A stretch of 64,000 nt of DNA from Cenococcum geophilum 1.58. Lineage: Eukaryota; Ascomycota; Dothideomycetes; Gloniales; Gloniaceae. Made by a program: the position numbers and the translations under genes. Position 1 is the stretch's first letter; each line of letters opens with the position of its first letter. The stretch lies in contig KV748281.1 in NCBI GenBank assembly GCA_001692895.1, positions 184,847 to 248,846 on the forward strand, written 5' to 3'. This document shows, in pieces, positions 1 to 12,295 of this stretch. A model generated the notes under the pieces. That model searched no databases, was not told where the DNA came from, and saw nothing but the letters and a program-made list of their open reading frames with translations.

Positions 1-1440
1 TAAACTATAAGGGAGGGCCTAGCAGCCTAGTTAGCTTTATTAAGTTCCTTAACCTCTTTATTTAATTACTCTAAAGCTTCCTTTTTACCTTTTATAAACT
101 GTATATCGCCGGAAAGGCAATTAGATATTATCGCTTCTCTATTATAATTAAGTGCCGTTATAGCTAATATGCCACCACGGTAGCCCGGTACAGCTAAAGA
201 TATTTTAATAATTGTATTACGTATAGAAATTATAGCCTAGCGAATATTAGGTGGAATATATAGAATGCCAATAATTTTATAAAGCTTTAAGATTTTAGGG
301 ACCTACTCGCTTATAATATAGGCAATTACTTACCTTTACTTTACGTAATTTGCCTTTATTTTATCTAATAAAGGTAATAACTCGTTTTCTATCCTCCTTA
401 AAAATATTTTCCCCTAACTTCAGAACCTAATAGGCCGACCCTTAGCCTATATTAGATATATCCATTACAATAATAGATACCTAAAAGTAGCGATTAGATT
501 ACTAAAGATATAAAAGGGGTAGGTTATATACTGCCTACTTTAGTAGGTAAGTTATTACCGGTCTTTAGAGGAGGTCTTTAAAGGTCTTAGAGGTTTATTT
601 ATATATTAATTAGTAAAACCCTAGCAAAGGCAGTATATGCGTATTAATAAGGTTAAACTATATAGTAGTTCTTATTAGAGTAATAAGAAAGTGCGTAGAT
701 TTAAGTTAGGCTATAAATAGTATAGAATGCATAAAGGTAGGCCTAAATATAACTTACTAGACGGCATAAATATAAGAAGATGTCTATTCTAGCCTTGCTA
801 TAGGTATAAAAAGATCAGTAAAGGGTAAGATTAAGTATACTTATAGAATATAAAAGGCTAACCTATTATAAGTAAAAAAGCCTAGCTTGGCTGGCTATAG
901 GTATAATTACGTAGCATAGGGGGAGGTATAAATTAGCATGCCACAATTATATATAGAAATGTGAAAACGTTATATAATAGCCTTCGCTATACTATTTGCG
1001 GAAGGAATAGCTTTTACTAGTAGAGAGACGTATTCTTCTTTAAATTAATCCCTAAAGCCTTAATCCTGGTAACTATATCCTCCCTATATACGTTCTTATA
1101 TATATCCCTATCTTTATCCCAGTCCTTTTCTATACTGTATTTTATATTGCGATTTCTATTATCCTATATCTTACGCTCTATCTATTATAGGGTTTCTTTT
1201 TCGCTATTTATCTTCTTAACTATACCTAAAAATATAAGAACTTTATAATAATTCCCTTAGTAAATAAATTCCCTAAAGACTGTTTTTTTAGCTATAGTAT
1301 TAGTAGCGGGCTAAAGTATAGCGGATAGCCATTATATTAAGAATCTGTAAAGCTAACATGCGGAACGTTAGGTACCCTACGTAAACTTTGACCCGAGTTT
1401 AAAAGCTTTAACTTAGAGCCTTATATATAGAGTTTAATTA
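1..1440. other. RIP-degraded AT-rich DNA, no gene recognised
   Basis: The sequence is AT-rich, very poor in CA/TG and stop-riddled in all frames, which is typical of RIP. I found no open frame, LTR pair or protein motif. It is probably the remains of one or more transposons, but I cannot name a family. Confidence 0.6.
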
Positions 1441-1462
1441 ATATATTAATATAGATATAGAT

Positions 1463-1770
1463 ATAAGGTTTTCTAGGGGGAGACCCCCTGGACCCCCCCT
1501 CTATGCTTTTGCTTAATTTAAAAGTAGTAGTAAGGCTAATGCGCCTTAATTACTACTAAGTAATATTTTCTTACTAAGAGGATCTATTATAGAGACTAAG
1601 GCGCCTTACTTAAGTTAGGTTTAATTTAGAAGTAATATAGTCTAATTAATATCTACTAATATATATAGACATAAGGCTTTCTAAAAGGAGACCCCCTAGA
1701 TCTCCTTATAGAGCTTTTAAAAGTAGTAGTAAAGCTAAGGCGCCTTAGTTACTGCTAGGTAGAGCCTTGT
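1463..1770. repeat. Two-copy direct repeat (period about 208 bp) leading into the minisatellite
   Basis: A unit starting 'ataaggttttcta' at 1463 recurs as 'ataaggctttcta' at 1671. Both copies carry a GGGGAGACCCCC-like segment, then 'aaaagtagtagtaa' and 'gcgcctta'. The copies differ mainly by C/T and G/A changes, as expected from RIP after duplication. The same gggggagaccccc block punctuates the array that follows. Confidence 0.7.
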
Positions 1771-3950
1771 ATAGAGCTTTAGTAGAGCCTCGTGCAGAGC
1801 TTTAGTAGAGCCTCGTGCGGAGCTTTGTATAGAGCCTTGCGCAGAGCTACGTATAGACGTATAGATATGTAGACGTGCAGCCGTTTATTCTGGCGATTAA
1901 TTGCAGAGATATTTATAGAGACGATTGTATAGGCAATTGTATGGGCGTTTAATTAATCGTTCGTACGGGCGTTCGTATAGGCAATTAATTAATTAATTGA
2001 CTAATTATATGGGCGTTTATATGGGCGATCGTGTAGATGTTTGTAGAGCCGTTTATAGAGCTGTTTGTGTAGACGATTATAGAGCCTTCCTAGTATATTA
2101 GTGCTATATGTTAGTAGAGATTTAGAGCTCCGTATTAAGCTTTAAGTAGAGTTTCGGGTAGAGCTTCGAGCTCAAGGGGGAGACCCCCTTGGACCCCCCC
2201 CCCCCCCCTACGCACTGCATACTCTATTTACCGCGTAGGCAGAGCTCTTGCGGAGGTTTTTAGTAGAGCGTTTGGTAGAGCTTTTGCGGAGCTTCGTGCA
2301 GATCTTTTGCAGAGCTTCGTGTAGATCTTTGGTGGAGCTTCGTGCAGAGCTTTGGTAGAGGCTTCGTGTTAGAGCCTTGGTAGAGCTTTGTCCAGAGCTT
2401 TAGTAGAGCTTTGTGCAAAGCTTTGGTAGAGCTTTAAGTAGAGCTTCGGTAGAGCTTCGTGTAGAGCTTCGGTAGAGCTTTGTACAGAGCCTTATGTAGA
2501 GCCACATGCAGGGCGTTCGCACGGGCGATTAACTGCAGAGACGTTTGTAGAGATGATTGTATAGGCAATTGCATGGACGTTTGATTAATCGATTGTAATG
2601 GGTTGTTTAATTAATTGTATAGGCGTTTTTACAGGCGATTGTGGCAGACGTTCGTAGAGCCGTTTATAGAGCCGTTCGTGTAGACGATTATAGAGCCTTC
2701 CTAGTATATTAGTGCTGCGTATTAGTAGAGCTTTAGAGTTCCGTATTAAGCTTCGAGTAGAGCTTTAAGTAGAGCTTTAAGCTCAAGGGGGAGACCCCCT
2801 TGGACCCCCCCTGCGCACTACGTGCTCCATTTACTGCGTGGGCAGAGCTCTTGCAGAGGCTTTAGTAAAGCGTTTGGTAAAGCTTTTGCAGAGCTTCATA
2901 TAGAGCTTCGTATAAAGCTTCGTATAGATCTTCTATAGAGCTACATGCAGGCGTAGACGTTCGTACGGGCGATCAATTGTAGAGACGTTTATAGAGACGA
3001 TCGTATAGGCAATTATATAGACGTTTGATTGATTAATCATATGGACGTTTAATTGATCGTTCGTATGGGCGTTCATACGGGCGTTTGCACGGGCGATCGT
3101 GTAGACGTTTATAGAGCCGTTCGTAGAGCCGTTCGTAGAGACGATTGTACGGCGATTAATCGTATGGGCGGTTATACGGCCGATTGCAGAACCTTCCTAG
3201 TATATTAGTACTGCGAGTTAGTAGAGCTTTGGAGCTCTGTATAGGGCTTTAAGTAAAGCTTCGAGTAGAGCTTCGAGCAGAGCTTCAAGGGGGAGACCCC
3301 CTTGGACCCCCCTGCGCACTACGTGCTCCATTTACTGCGTGGGCAGAGCTCTTACAGAGGCTTTAGTAGAGACTTTAGTAGAGCTTTTAGTAGAGCTTTT
3401 AATAGAGCTTTGCAGAGCTTTGTGCAGAGCTTTATGCAAAGCTTTGTGTAAAGCTTTGTGCAAAGCTTTGTGTAGAGCTTTGTGCAAAGCTTTGTGTAGA
3501 GCTTTATATAGAGCTTTATATAGAGCTTCTATAGAGCCACGTGTAGGCGTGTAGGGTGCAGACGCTTATACGGGTGATCAATTGTAGAGACGTTTGTAGA
3601 GACGATCGCATGGGCAGTTGTATGGACGTTCGTACGGGCGATCGTGTAGACGTTTGTAGAGCCGTTCGTAAAGCCGTTCGTGGAGCCGTTCGTAGAGCCG
3701 TTCGTAGAGCCGTTCGTAGAGACGATTGTACGGCGATTGACCGTATGGGCAGATTGCAGAACCTTCCTAGTATATTAGTGCTGCGTGTTAGTAGAGCTTT
3801 GGAGCTCCGTATAGGGCTTTGAGTAAAGCTTTGAGCAGGGCTTTAAGCTTTGTACGGAGCTTCGTGCAGAGGTTTTGCAGGGCTTTAGTAGAGCTTAGTG
3901 CAGAGCTTTTCCAGAGCTTTGGTAGAACTCAAGGTTTTGATGTTCGTCAC
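1740..3950 (+). repeat. Minisatellite with higher-order units (GAGCTT / CCGTTCGTAGAG family)
   Basis: The array is built from 10-12 bp units such as 'gtagagcttcgtgcagagc' and, in other segments, 'gccgttcgtagagccgttc'. Higher-order units are visible. The anchor 'ccttcctagtatattagtgct' (or a variant) starts at 2085, 2696, 3192 and 3762 (spacings 611, 496 and 570 bp). The block 'gggggagacccccttggacc' followed by 'gcactacgtgctccattta' occurs about 80-100 bp after the anchor in the first three units. Units drift in C/T and G/A, so RIP has acted only partly. Apparent Leu/Ala- or Arg-rich frames here are by-products of the period. Confidence 0.85.
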
Positions 3951-4727
3951 GTAGATTCTGCCACACCTTACCGCGCGCGGTTTTGTTTCTAACCAATTAG
4001 AAGCCGAATTTCTAACCAATTAGCAGCTGGCTTGGCGGAAGTTTGAATTCCAGGACCCCCCAACCCGAATATATAGACCACTCGTACCTCGGGTCAATTA
4101 GGTTATATAAAAAAAATTATTTCTTAGCTTTTACCTTAATTTTCTTAAGTTTATAATTATTGTAGTAGGTAAATAGAGCCTAGTTTATATCCTAAGCGCG
4201 GATATAGGTATATCCATCTCTCTAAAACTAGGGGTCCTTTTAAGCTATCTCTATAGTAATATTAAGACTAGTTATTTTTATAAGGTTGCTTAAATATAAA
4301 GATAATTACAGGTAGATAATAGTAAGGAAAGTTTAGGTTAATCTAAAATGCATATATATAGTAGGTAATAAAGACTTTTTCTAAAAGTACTAATGCCTAA
4401 TTAATACTAATGCTATAAGTAACAAAGATTAGTAAATACTTATCTTAGATAAAGGTTGTTAAACGCATTAAGGTAAAAAAAGGGGTTTTATAGGGCAAAC
4501 ATCTTCTTACCCCTAGCTATACTAGACGCTTATAGAATATAGGGACACTATTAATGTCGCGGGTAGTGAAAATTGGTAAAGGCTAAGAATAGTGCTTAAG
4601 GCATAAGTTGGGGTTTCTAGATAGTAAGAAGACGCTATAAATAAATCTGCTAAAGTATATCCTATATACCTCTAAGTTCTTTACCCCGCCGCTAGTTTTA
4701 TAGGTATATTAGCTATATACTATTTAA
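3951..4727. other. Short un-RIPed segment, then degraded DNA
   Basis: About 3950-4080 is not RIPed. It contains a direct repeat of 'tctaaccaattag' at about 3987 and 4010, and it ends the minisatellite. The rest is TA-rich and stop-riddled with no gene visible. The final five bases, 'tttaa', are the 5' target-site copy of element 1. Confidence 0.6.
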
Positions 4728-5151
4728 TGTTACGGACGCTTTAAGTACACTATTACGACTACTTGGAGAAGAGTTGGAAGAAGCTAGTTGGTTAATATAG
4801 GCACGGTTCAGGATGGATCTAGTAGAACTATGTGACAAGGAATGGTAACCGAGTCACGTAATGTGATCTGTATAATCTGTGTAATCTGTGTGATCCGCGA
4901 CAGAGTAGATAGAGTACACGTACCTTACGTACAAGGAGGGTTTCCTAGGAGTACGGTTGTGTATTTAAAGGACCATAGTCCCTACTCTAGATAGTTCTTT
5001 CCTTGTAGTGATTCTTAGAATATAATTAGAGTTAATCTATTAGGCAACTACTCCACCAGTTATTATTACGTTATTAACTTTAATTTACATTACCTACACA
5101 CCTAGCCCAATAATGAGCCCATCGTAGTTCTTGCTACAAGGTTCCGTTATA
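4728..5151 (+). repeat. 5' LTR of element 1
   Basis: Starts 'tgttacggacgctttaagt' and ends '...ggttccgttata'. It matches 12296-12719 along its full 424 bp. It includes a short internal repeat (gtgatctgtataatctgtgt...) at about 4861-4895. Preceded by the TSD 'tttaa'. Confidence 0.95.
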
Positions 5152-5196
5152 TAATTACTACCTAGTTACAGTATTAAATATAGAAAGTTAAACAAT

Positions 5197-6290
5197 ATGC
5201 TACTAAAAGCAGCCACTATAACGCCATCGACGGCGGCAACTACTTTAAGGTCAGGAGGTGATACTAGTATGGCAGATACTAACTTATAGCAACCTATAAC
5301 GGTCGGACAACTATAAGAAATAGTTGACTAGTTAATAGAGAACAATGCGACACTTAAATAAAGGATTAACAGGATAGGAGCAGCAAAGATTAAGTTACCA
5401 TTAATTAAGAGATTCTTAGGAGAGAGGTTGAAGCTTAAAGGATTTCTTATATAAATGCACTTTAAGGTAGCGCAGGAAGGAGTAAAGCTGGTAACATTTA
5501 TAGATCGAATAGCTTATGCGGGACTATTCCTGTTAGGAAGAGTACTTAAATGGTTTAAGCCTTACCTTATAGAGATATAGGTAAATGGAATAACAATTAC
5601 TAATTAAGAGGTGCGGTTTATATTCTTAAGTTGGGAAGAATTTATAGAGCGACTTATATAAATATTTGGAGACCCGGAGGCAGTAACCACGGCAGAAAGA
5701 AAACTCTAAGATATTACGCAACGAACCTTAGTAATTAAGTATATAATATAGTTCTAAACGCTAGCTATATAAGTTAAGTAAAATAATAGGGCGCTTATAG
5801 CATAGTATAAACAGGGACTTAAGGCTAAAGTCTAGAACGCAATTATTCTAATAGAAGATGCGGATACCCTAAGAAAGTTAATAGATTAAGTAATAAAGAT
5901 TAATAATAAGATCTACTAAAGGGAACAGACTAAGAGAGGTTAGGACAGAGTTCTATAGTTATATAAGACGTAGAGTACGTAACGACTAAAGCTAAGTTAG
6001 AAACTATAGTATAGCGTAGAGCTAATAGACCTAAGCGGTACTAAAGAAGCCTATAAAAGATGGAGTAAGAAACTATAGAAACCTAAAGGTTAAGGATTTA
6101 GTGATTATAGGACTAAGGAGCAGAGGCCAAACTAGGGATCTCAGTAGCAGAAGACGTTTAGGCGGACTCTATAGTAAAGTTAGTGGTTTAGAGATAGAGC
6201 TTATATAAATTGTGGGAAACAGGGTTATTTTGTGAGGGATTGTAAAGATGGTTAAAGTTACTATATAATAAAGGGAACCCGACTAGTAGA
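5197..6290 (+). pseudogene. gag: Element 1 gag (capsid and zinc knuckle), degraded
   Basis: Structural protein of the retrotransposon particle. A frame opening with ATG at 5197 reads as a Ty3-type gag capsid with scattered TAG/TAA codons. Recognisable stretches include KLPLIKRFLGERLKLKGF near 5395 and VLKWFKPYL near 5547. A CCHC knuckle lies at 6202-6243: the codons read Y-x2-C-G-K-Q-G-Y-x4-C. The first Cys and the His have both become Tyr, consistent with G-to-A and C-to-T mutation. The capsid's length and position right after the LTR fit the family. Not functional. Confidence 0.85.
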
Positions 6291-6299
6291 AGATATATA

Positions 6300-8230
6300 C
6301 ATATAGAGGGATAATAGTATACTATGAGGAACAAAAGAGTGTTTAATTAAAAGTTTTGCATTTTGTTATAATAACATATACCAAATTTATAAAGACGCTA
6401 AGTACGGCGTAAGCTATTGGCTATAAGAGCTAAAACCTATAGAGTGTAGAGGAACTAATGAACTATTACGCAGATTGGATATTAAAGATAATAAGTTTGA
6501 TATAGAGAAAACATTTACAGACAACAAGAAAATAAAGGTAGTTTACTAGGAATATATAAACCTTAAAGAAGTTATAATAGAAGTAGAGACTGAGACCGCT
6601 ATAGAGTAAGGTTTAGTAACGGGTATTATAACACTATTAAATACGGTATCTATCGCTTTATAAGACGGAAGGAGTAATATCTAAAGATAATTAAGTAAGT
6701 AGACGACTGCTAGTGCTAGCTTACTACTTAATAAAGGCAAAAGGCTAAAGGCTTAAGATTCTTAAGATAAGATAAAAGAGATTTAAGATTCCGTAGATAG
6801 GATGAGGATAGCTTAGGGACCTATAATGGACAAAAACCGGTAGAACAGAGTAGTAGCTTAATTTAGAAATATACGAATAAGCTTGGGATAAGAATTCCTA
6901 TAGGCATTAAATTCTCAAAACAAGATAGATAAGATTTAAGACTCTTAAGATAAGATAAGAATACTATGGACGCCTAGTTAAACTAAGGTGGGAGCTAAGC
7001 TTAAGTTAGAAGTAAGCTTAGGATTAAAGAATCTAAGGGACTAAGAATTTGGAGTACAAATAAGGATACCTATAGGTAAGAGGTAAGGAGCTTCTTTATA
7101 GATTAGAGAATCTGCGATATAAATAGTAGTTAGACTAGGAGATAGACATATAGACCTAGAGGACTTACTAGGGGAATATAGTATTTAGCCTAAAGACCGA
7201 AAAGTTAATACTAAGATTAAGAAGTATGATGACTTTAAGGATCTACTCGCAAGACGCGAAAGAAAGGAAACTATAGAGGAATTTAGAGTGAGAATTACCT
7301 TATGGCAAGAATAGAAACTAGATGAGAGATCTAGTACATTGGGATGTATAAGGGACAGAGCACCTATACGAAGGGTCACTAATAGGCCTAGAGTAGGCAC
7401 ACTAAGAGCTAAGTGGCTTACTAAACTGGAATAAGAAGAGGATCTAGGGATTCCAACTAGGTTTGAAGAACGATATATAAAGGGCTGTCACGACGTAGTA
7501 ATAAGAAGATACTTCCTTATAGATAAGCTGTATACACTTAAAGGATTGTACTAAAAGTGGTATAGACAACGACATAATGACGAGTAGGAAGATTTCTATA
7601 TATAGTTAGATGAGAAAGTTATTTAAGACCACCTAATTATAGAAAAGGCTATAACTTATATTAAAGGAGCCTTAATTATAACGTCAAAGGATCTAGAGGA
7701 GCAATTAAAGGACTGGAGAAGTGAAAGATAAATCTTAGTACCTACGAATAAAGTTGTAACGCTCAGATTAATATAAGAAAGGTTTAAACTTAAGGATAAA
7801 GATAAGCTAAAAGTTAACCTAAGACACTAAGCACATCACACACTATTGTGGATAGTATGCGTGGATGATGCGTATAATATATATAGGGCACTAAAAGACA
7901 AGAATCGAAAATATTTAGTAAGGATGTATTAGTTAATAGATAAGGCGAAATATCAAAATGCTAAGTATATATATAGTTGGTACCTAGTAGAAGTTCAAGA
8001 ATAAGGGGACTTAATACTTTAGCTAGGAAAATTCCTTACGGAAGAATGCCTAGATGGACGACAGTGGTGGGAATGTCTAGAGAACACCTATCTATAGTAT
8101 ATTGAAGATAAAAAGCGAATTAAGTATTGGCTTAAGTTGGACCAAGTATAACTAGGATTAAGTAGCCAATAATTGGGAAAAGTAGAGGCCTATAGGACTA
8201 GAGGGAACTAATAGTAGAGCCTTAGACCCT
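6300..8230 (+). pseudogene. Unassigned coding segment between gag and protease of element 1
   Basis: About 1.9 kb lies between the zinc knuckle and the protease. It still reads as protein in the plus direction when TAG/TAA are treated as RIPed Gln/Trp codons. Examples are CLIKSFAFCYNNIYQIYKD near 6339 and RRERKETIEEFRVRITLW near 7255. The segment from about 7200 to 8160 is charged (many K, E, R, D) and nearly continuous. Ty3 elements usually pass from the knuckle to the protease within a few hundred bases, so this is longer than expected. It could be a long gag tail, a captured gene, or an insertion that kept the frame. I recognise no family. The apparent minus-strand frame at 7185-7400 is a shadow. 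Confidence 0.55.
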
Positions 8231-8259
8231 TAAAGGAATTTAAGGATAATACCTAAATT

Positions 8260-11200
8260 TATAAGTTAAGTGGCAAGATTAACAGTTTAAGGCATTGATA
8301 GATAGTGGAGTAATAAGGAACTATATCTCGCTAGCAGCAGTTAAAAGAATAGGGTTACCGCATAGAAAAAAGGAATGTCTTTACCTATTAGTGATAATTT
8401 TAGGAGATCTGATAGCCTATAGAGGAGGCATCATTAATCTTAAAATAGGACCTATTTAGATAACTATTAAAGGGAGACAAATTAAGATGTCTTTCGACAT
8501 ATTACTATTGGGAAATGATAAGGTAGTGTTAGGAATGCCTTGGTTACAGGAATATAATCTAAAGATTAATTGGGTTATAGGTCAGGTCAATATTAGAGAT
8601 ACTTAACGCTATAAGATGCGATAATAAGCTAAGTTAGTATAGTACTAAGTCGGAGCAATATATGAGGAAACCGAGAAAGGGTTAAGCTATGTACTAAAAA
8701 GATACTATAAGTATAGCAAGAAACTATGGTCGCTAAAAAGCGAAAAGCTGTTAAAATATATAGTATGGGACTATAAGATAGAATTGGAACTAGGAATAAG
8801 TCTAAGGTTCTTTCTAATCTATAAGCTTACTGAAAAAGAGGGTAGAGCATTAAAAGAGTTTGTCTAGAAGAACTTATAAAAGGGATATATTAAACCATTG
8901 TAATTATTAGCGGGTTATCTAGTACTATTTATACTAAAGAAAAATGGTAAGCTAAGGCTGTGTATTAACTATAAACAGTTAAACAGTATTACTAGAAAGG
9001 ATAGGTATTTTTTACCCTTAATTAGCGAAATCTAAGACAGGATAGGCAACGCGCAAATCTTTACGAAGATAGATCTGAGATGGGCATACTATTAGATTAG
9101 AATTAAGGAAGGTAATAAATAGAAGGCAGCCTTTAGGTTAAAGGAAGGACTATATAAACTATTAGTTATGCAATTTGGGCTTACAAACGCACTAGCAACG
9201 TTTTAAAAGCGTATTAATAATATATTAGGAGAATACTTGGATGAATTTGTTATAGTATACCTTAATAATATTATCATCTACTTAATAACTAAGGAAGAAT
9301 ATGGAGAATACGTTAAATGGGTCTTAAGGAGACTATAAAAGGAATAGATGCTAGTAGTAATTAAGAAATGCGAGTTCTTTACTAGGAAGACCGATTTCGT
9401 TAGATTTATTATTAAACTAGGCCAACTTAGTATAGATCTAAAAAAGATTAAGGCTATAGTGAATTGGTAGGAACTAGAGAATGTTATATAGTTAAGATTA
9501 TTTCTAGGGTTTTGTAATTACTGCAGAAGGTTTATAGCGCAATAGTTAAAGGATATTAAGCCATTTACGCAGTTAATAAAGAAAGAAGAACTATGGTTAT
9601 AAAAAGGGGAGCAATAGGAACTATTTAAGGAAGTTAAGAGGTTATTTACCTAGGAGCCAGTTCTTAAGATCTATTAGCTAGGTCTAGAGATAGTTATAGA
9701 AATAGATGCATTAAACTTTGCACTAGGGGTATACTTTATATAAAAGCATCCAGATAGATAGCACCCAGTGGCATACTATAGTCGGAAGATGACACTACTA
9801 GAACTAAACTATGACATTTATAACAAGGAGTTATTAGGTATAGTTGTAGCATTAAAGAAATAGAGAGCATTTTTATAAGGCATAGAAAAACTATTTATAG
9901 TTAAGACGGATTATAAGAACCTAATAGGATTCCTAATAATAAAGGAACTTAACTAAAGATAGGTTAGATGGGCAGAGATGCTTACGGAATACTATTTTGA
10001 GTTTTAGTATACTAAGGGTACAGATAATATAAGAGCAGATGCTCTAAGTTGAAAAGCTAAACTATAAAATAATGAGAAGCTATTAGGGGCTTTATTACAA
10101 AAAAATACAGATAGATTAATCAGATATAATTATCTAAAAATTATAGTAACTTAGGAAGAATTAAAGAAAGTTTATAAATTACTAGAGAGCTTTTAGGCAT
10201 AAAGGATTCTAAAAGCATAGCTAGAAGATCTATAAATAGATATATATGAAAACTGAGAAGTAAAGTACATCCTAAGAAGTATAGCAGAACACTTTATGGA
10301 AGATTTCTATAAGGGACTAATATAAGGACACAATAGAGCTATGGGCTTAGTGTCAAGACTCTAGGAGAAGTATATTATTAATAGAATCTAGAACCTAGTA
10401 TGAAAGGTTATAAGAGAATGCCTAAATTGCTAAAGGAATAAACTAATAAGGCATAAGCTATATGGAGGGCTATAACCTGTTAAAATACTAGAGAGACTAT
10501 GGGAGGTTATATTATAGGACTTTATTATTAAGTTGCTAAAATTAAGAGATCCTATTATAGGATAAGATTATGACGTGATCTTAGTAATAGTAGATAAGCT
10601 TACGAAGTGGGGATACTTTATAGCGTGTACAGAAGAGATATTAGTAGAAGATGTCGCTAGAATCTATGTTAAAGAAGTGTTTATAAGACATAGAGCACTA
10701 AGTAAGATTATATTAGATAGAGATCTAAGATTTATAGCAGCATTTTAGGAGGTATTCTTAGCGGAGCAAGGAGTTTAAGTAGTAACTTTTACCGTATATT
10801 ATCCGCAGACAGACGGTTAAATAGAAAGATTGAACTAGACACTAGAATAGTATCTAAGGCACTATATTAATTACGCATAGAATAATTAGGTATTATTGTT
10901 ACTAATTATATAGTTTGTATATAACGTAACACTATAAGAAGGAATGGGTATGTTACTATTTAAGGCGAATTATGGATACGAGCTAAGAACATTATTATCA
11001 CCACGTTAAGTAAAGAAGACAAGTAGTACAGCTAAGTAAAGGATAGAGATATTAATAAATCTTTATAAGAACCTTACGGAAATAGCTAAGGTAGTATAGC
11101 AGAGAATAAAGAAATACTATAATGCTAAGAGATCTAAGGGACCAGATCTTAAGGAGGGAGATAAAGTGTGGCTACTATATAAAAATTTTAAAAGTTAACG

Positions 11201-11560
11201 ACTAAGNAAGAAGTTGGACCACGTCAGACTAGGACCTTTTAAAATTACGTAGAAAATTTCACCGGTTACGTTTAAGTTAAACCTACTAGCTAAGATGAAA
11301 ATCCACCCTATATAGCACATTGTAATGCTAGAGCTAGTATACAGGAATGTTAAGTCACTAGTTTACAAAGCAGATATATATAGAGGATAAGAAGAAGATA
11401 AATAGTAAGTTTTAAAGATTATTAGTTATAAAGACGTTAACAATAAAATATAGTACGAGGTTAAGTAGATAGGCTATAATGAGACTACCTAGGAACTACT
11501 AGAAAATTTAAAGAACGCTATAGGAAAGATATAGGAGTATTAGAAGAGAATAGGTTAAGT
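8260..11560 (+). pseudogene. pol: Element 1 pol: protease, RT, RNase H, integrase, chromodomain
   Basis: Enzymatic polyprotein for reverse transcription and integration. The protease motif ALIDSG is at 8292-8309. RT blocks read [20 protein letters not shown] near 8917, then IFTKIDLRWAYY near 9057 and MQFGLTNALATF near 9169. The catalytic YxDD box at 9258-9269 now reads YLNN, so both metal-binding Asp are lost by G-to-A change. RNase H (VIEIDALNFALGVYF) is near 9694. The integrase core includes IILDRDLRFI near 10708 and VYYPQTDG near 10795. The tail from about 11415 to 11530 reads IISYKDVNNKI...YEVK.IGYNETT.ELLENLKN, a chromodomain pattern with its Trp codons turned to stops. Downstream, 11590-12280 is non-coding as far as I can see. 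Confidence 0.92.
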
Positions 11561-12280
11561 AATATTAATAAGGAAGGATTGCTAAAGAATAAGTCACCTA
11601 AGGGGGACCTAGGAAGAGCGACTGCCGAACTACTTAGAGTTATTCCCTTTATAAGAAGAGAGTTAGTCCTCTTATTACTAAGTTCCTGTAGACCTTGTTC
11701 TATAAGCTTCTACTCTTTAAAGCAAACCTTCTTATAAACCTGTTTAAGATATAGAAGACAAGTAAAGGCTAAAAGACGAGTTTTAAGAGCACGCTGTTGA
11801 GCAACTATAGCCTCTTGTTCCGCCTCTTGCGATTAACACAATTTATTAAAAGCGCTCAAGAGCTTACTATTAAGCTTTATAGTAGTAGATTAAACACAAG
11901 ACCCTATAATAAATTACTTAGGGAACTTGCAGACTATTAAGAGTTATAGGACGCGTATACTTAGCGTCAGAAATAGAGCAAATATCGCAGGACAAATGAA
12001 CGTTTGCTTTAGTGCACTCTAAATAAAAGGAAGGTTGCTAAGATAAAGGACTCGCTAGCGCGACATAAACTAACCCCTCTTTCGCATAACGAGAACATGG
12101 AGATGGCATTATTTTACTTAGCGATAGCACCATAGCAATAGTACGAGCGCGACGAGCTATAGAAGAAAGAGAAGTTACTTTAGGCATAATAAGTAACGAT
12201 ATTAACTAAATTAATTAGACGGATATTATACCTCTAGTAAACAACTTAGAGATATTTAGGATCTTTAAGGATAAAGATAA

Positions 12281-12295
12281 AGAGAAGGGGGATAG
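12281..12295 (+). other. Polypurine tract of element 1
   Basis: The purine-rich run 'agagaagggggatag' abuts the 3' LTR start. That is the expected position of the plus-strand primer. Confidence 0.7.

Noticed and set aside
3339-3822. Two open frames, Leu/Ala/Cys-rich and Arg/Val-rich
   Set aside because: They follow the 12-bp periodicity of the minisatellite; equivalent frames appear wherever the repeat occurs.
7185-7400. Minus-strand 71-codon frame
   Set aside because: Antisense of the plus-strand coding segment of element 1.
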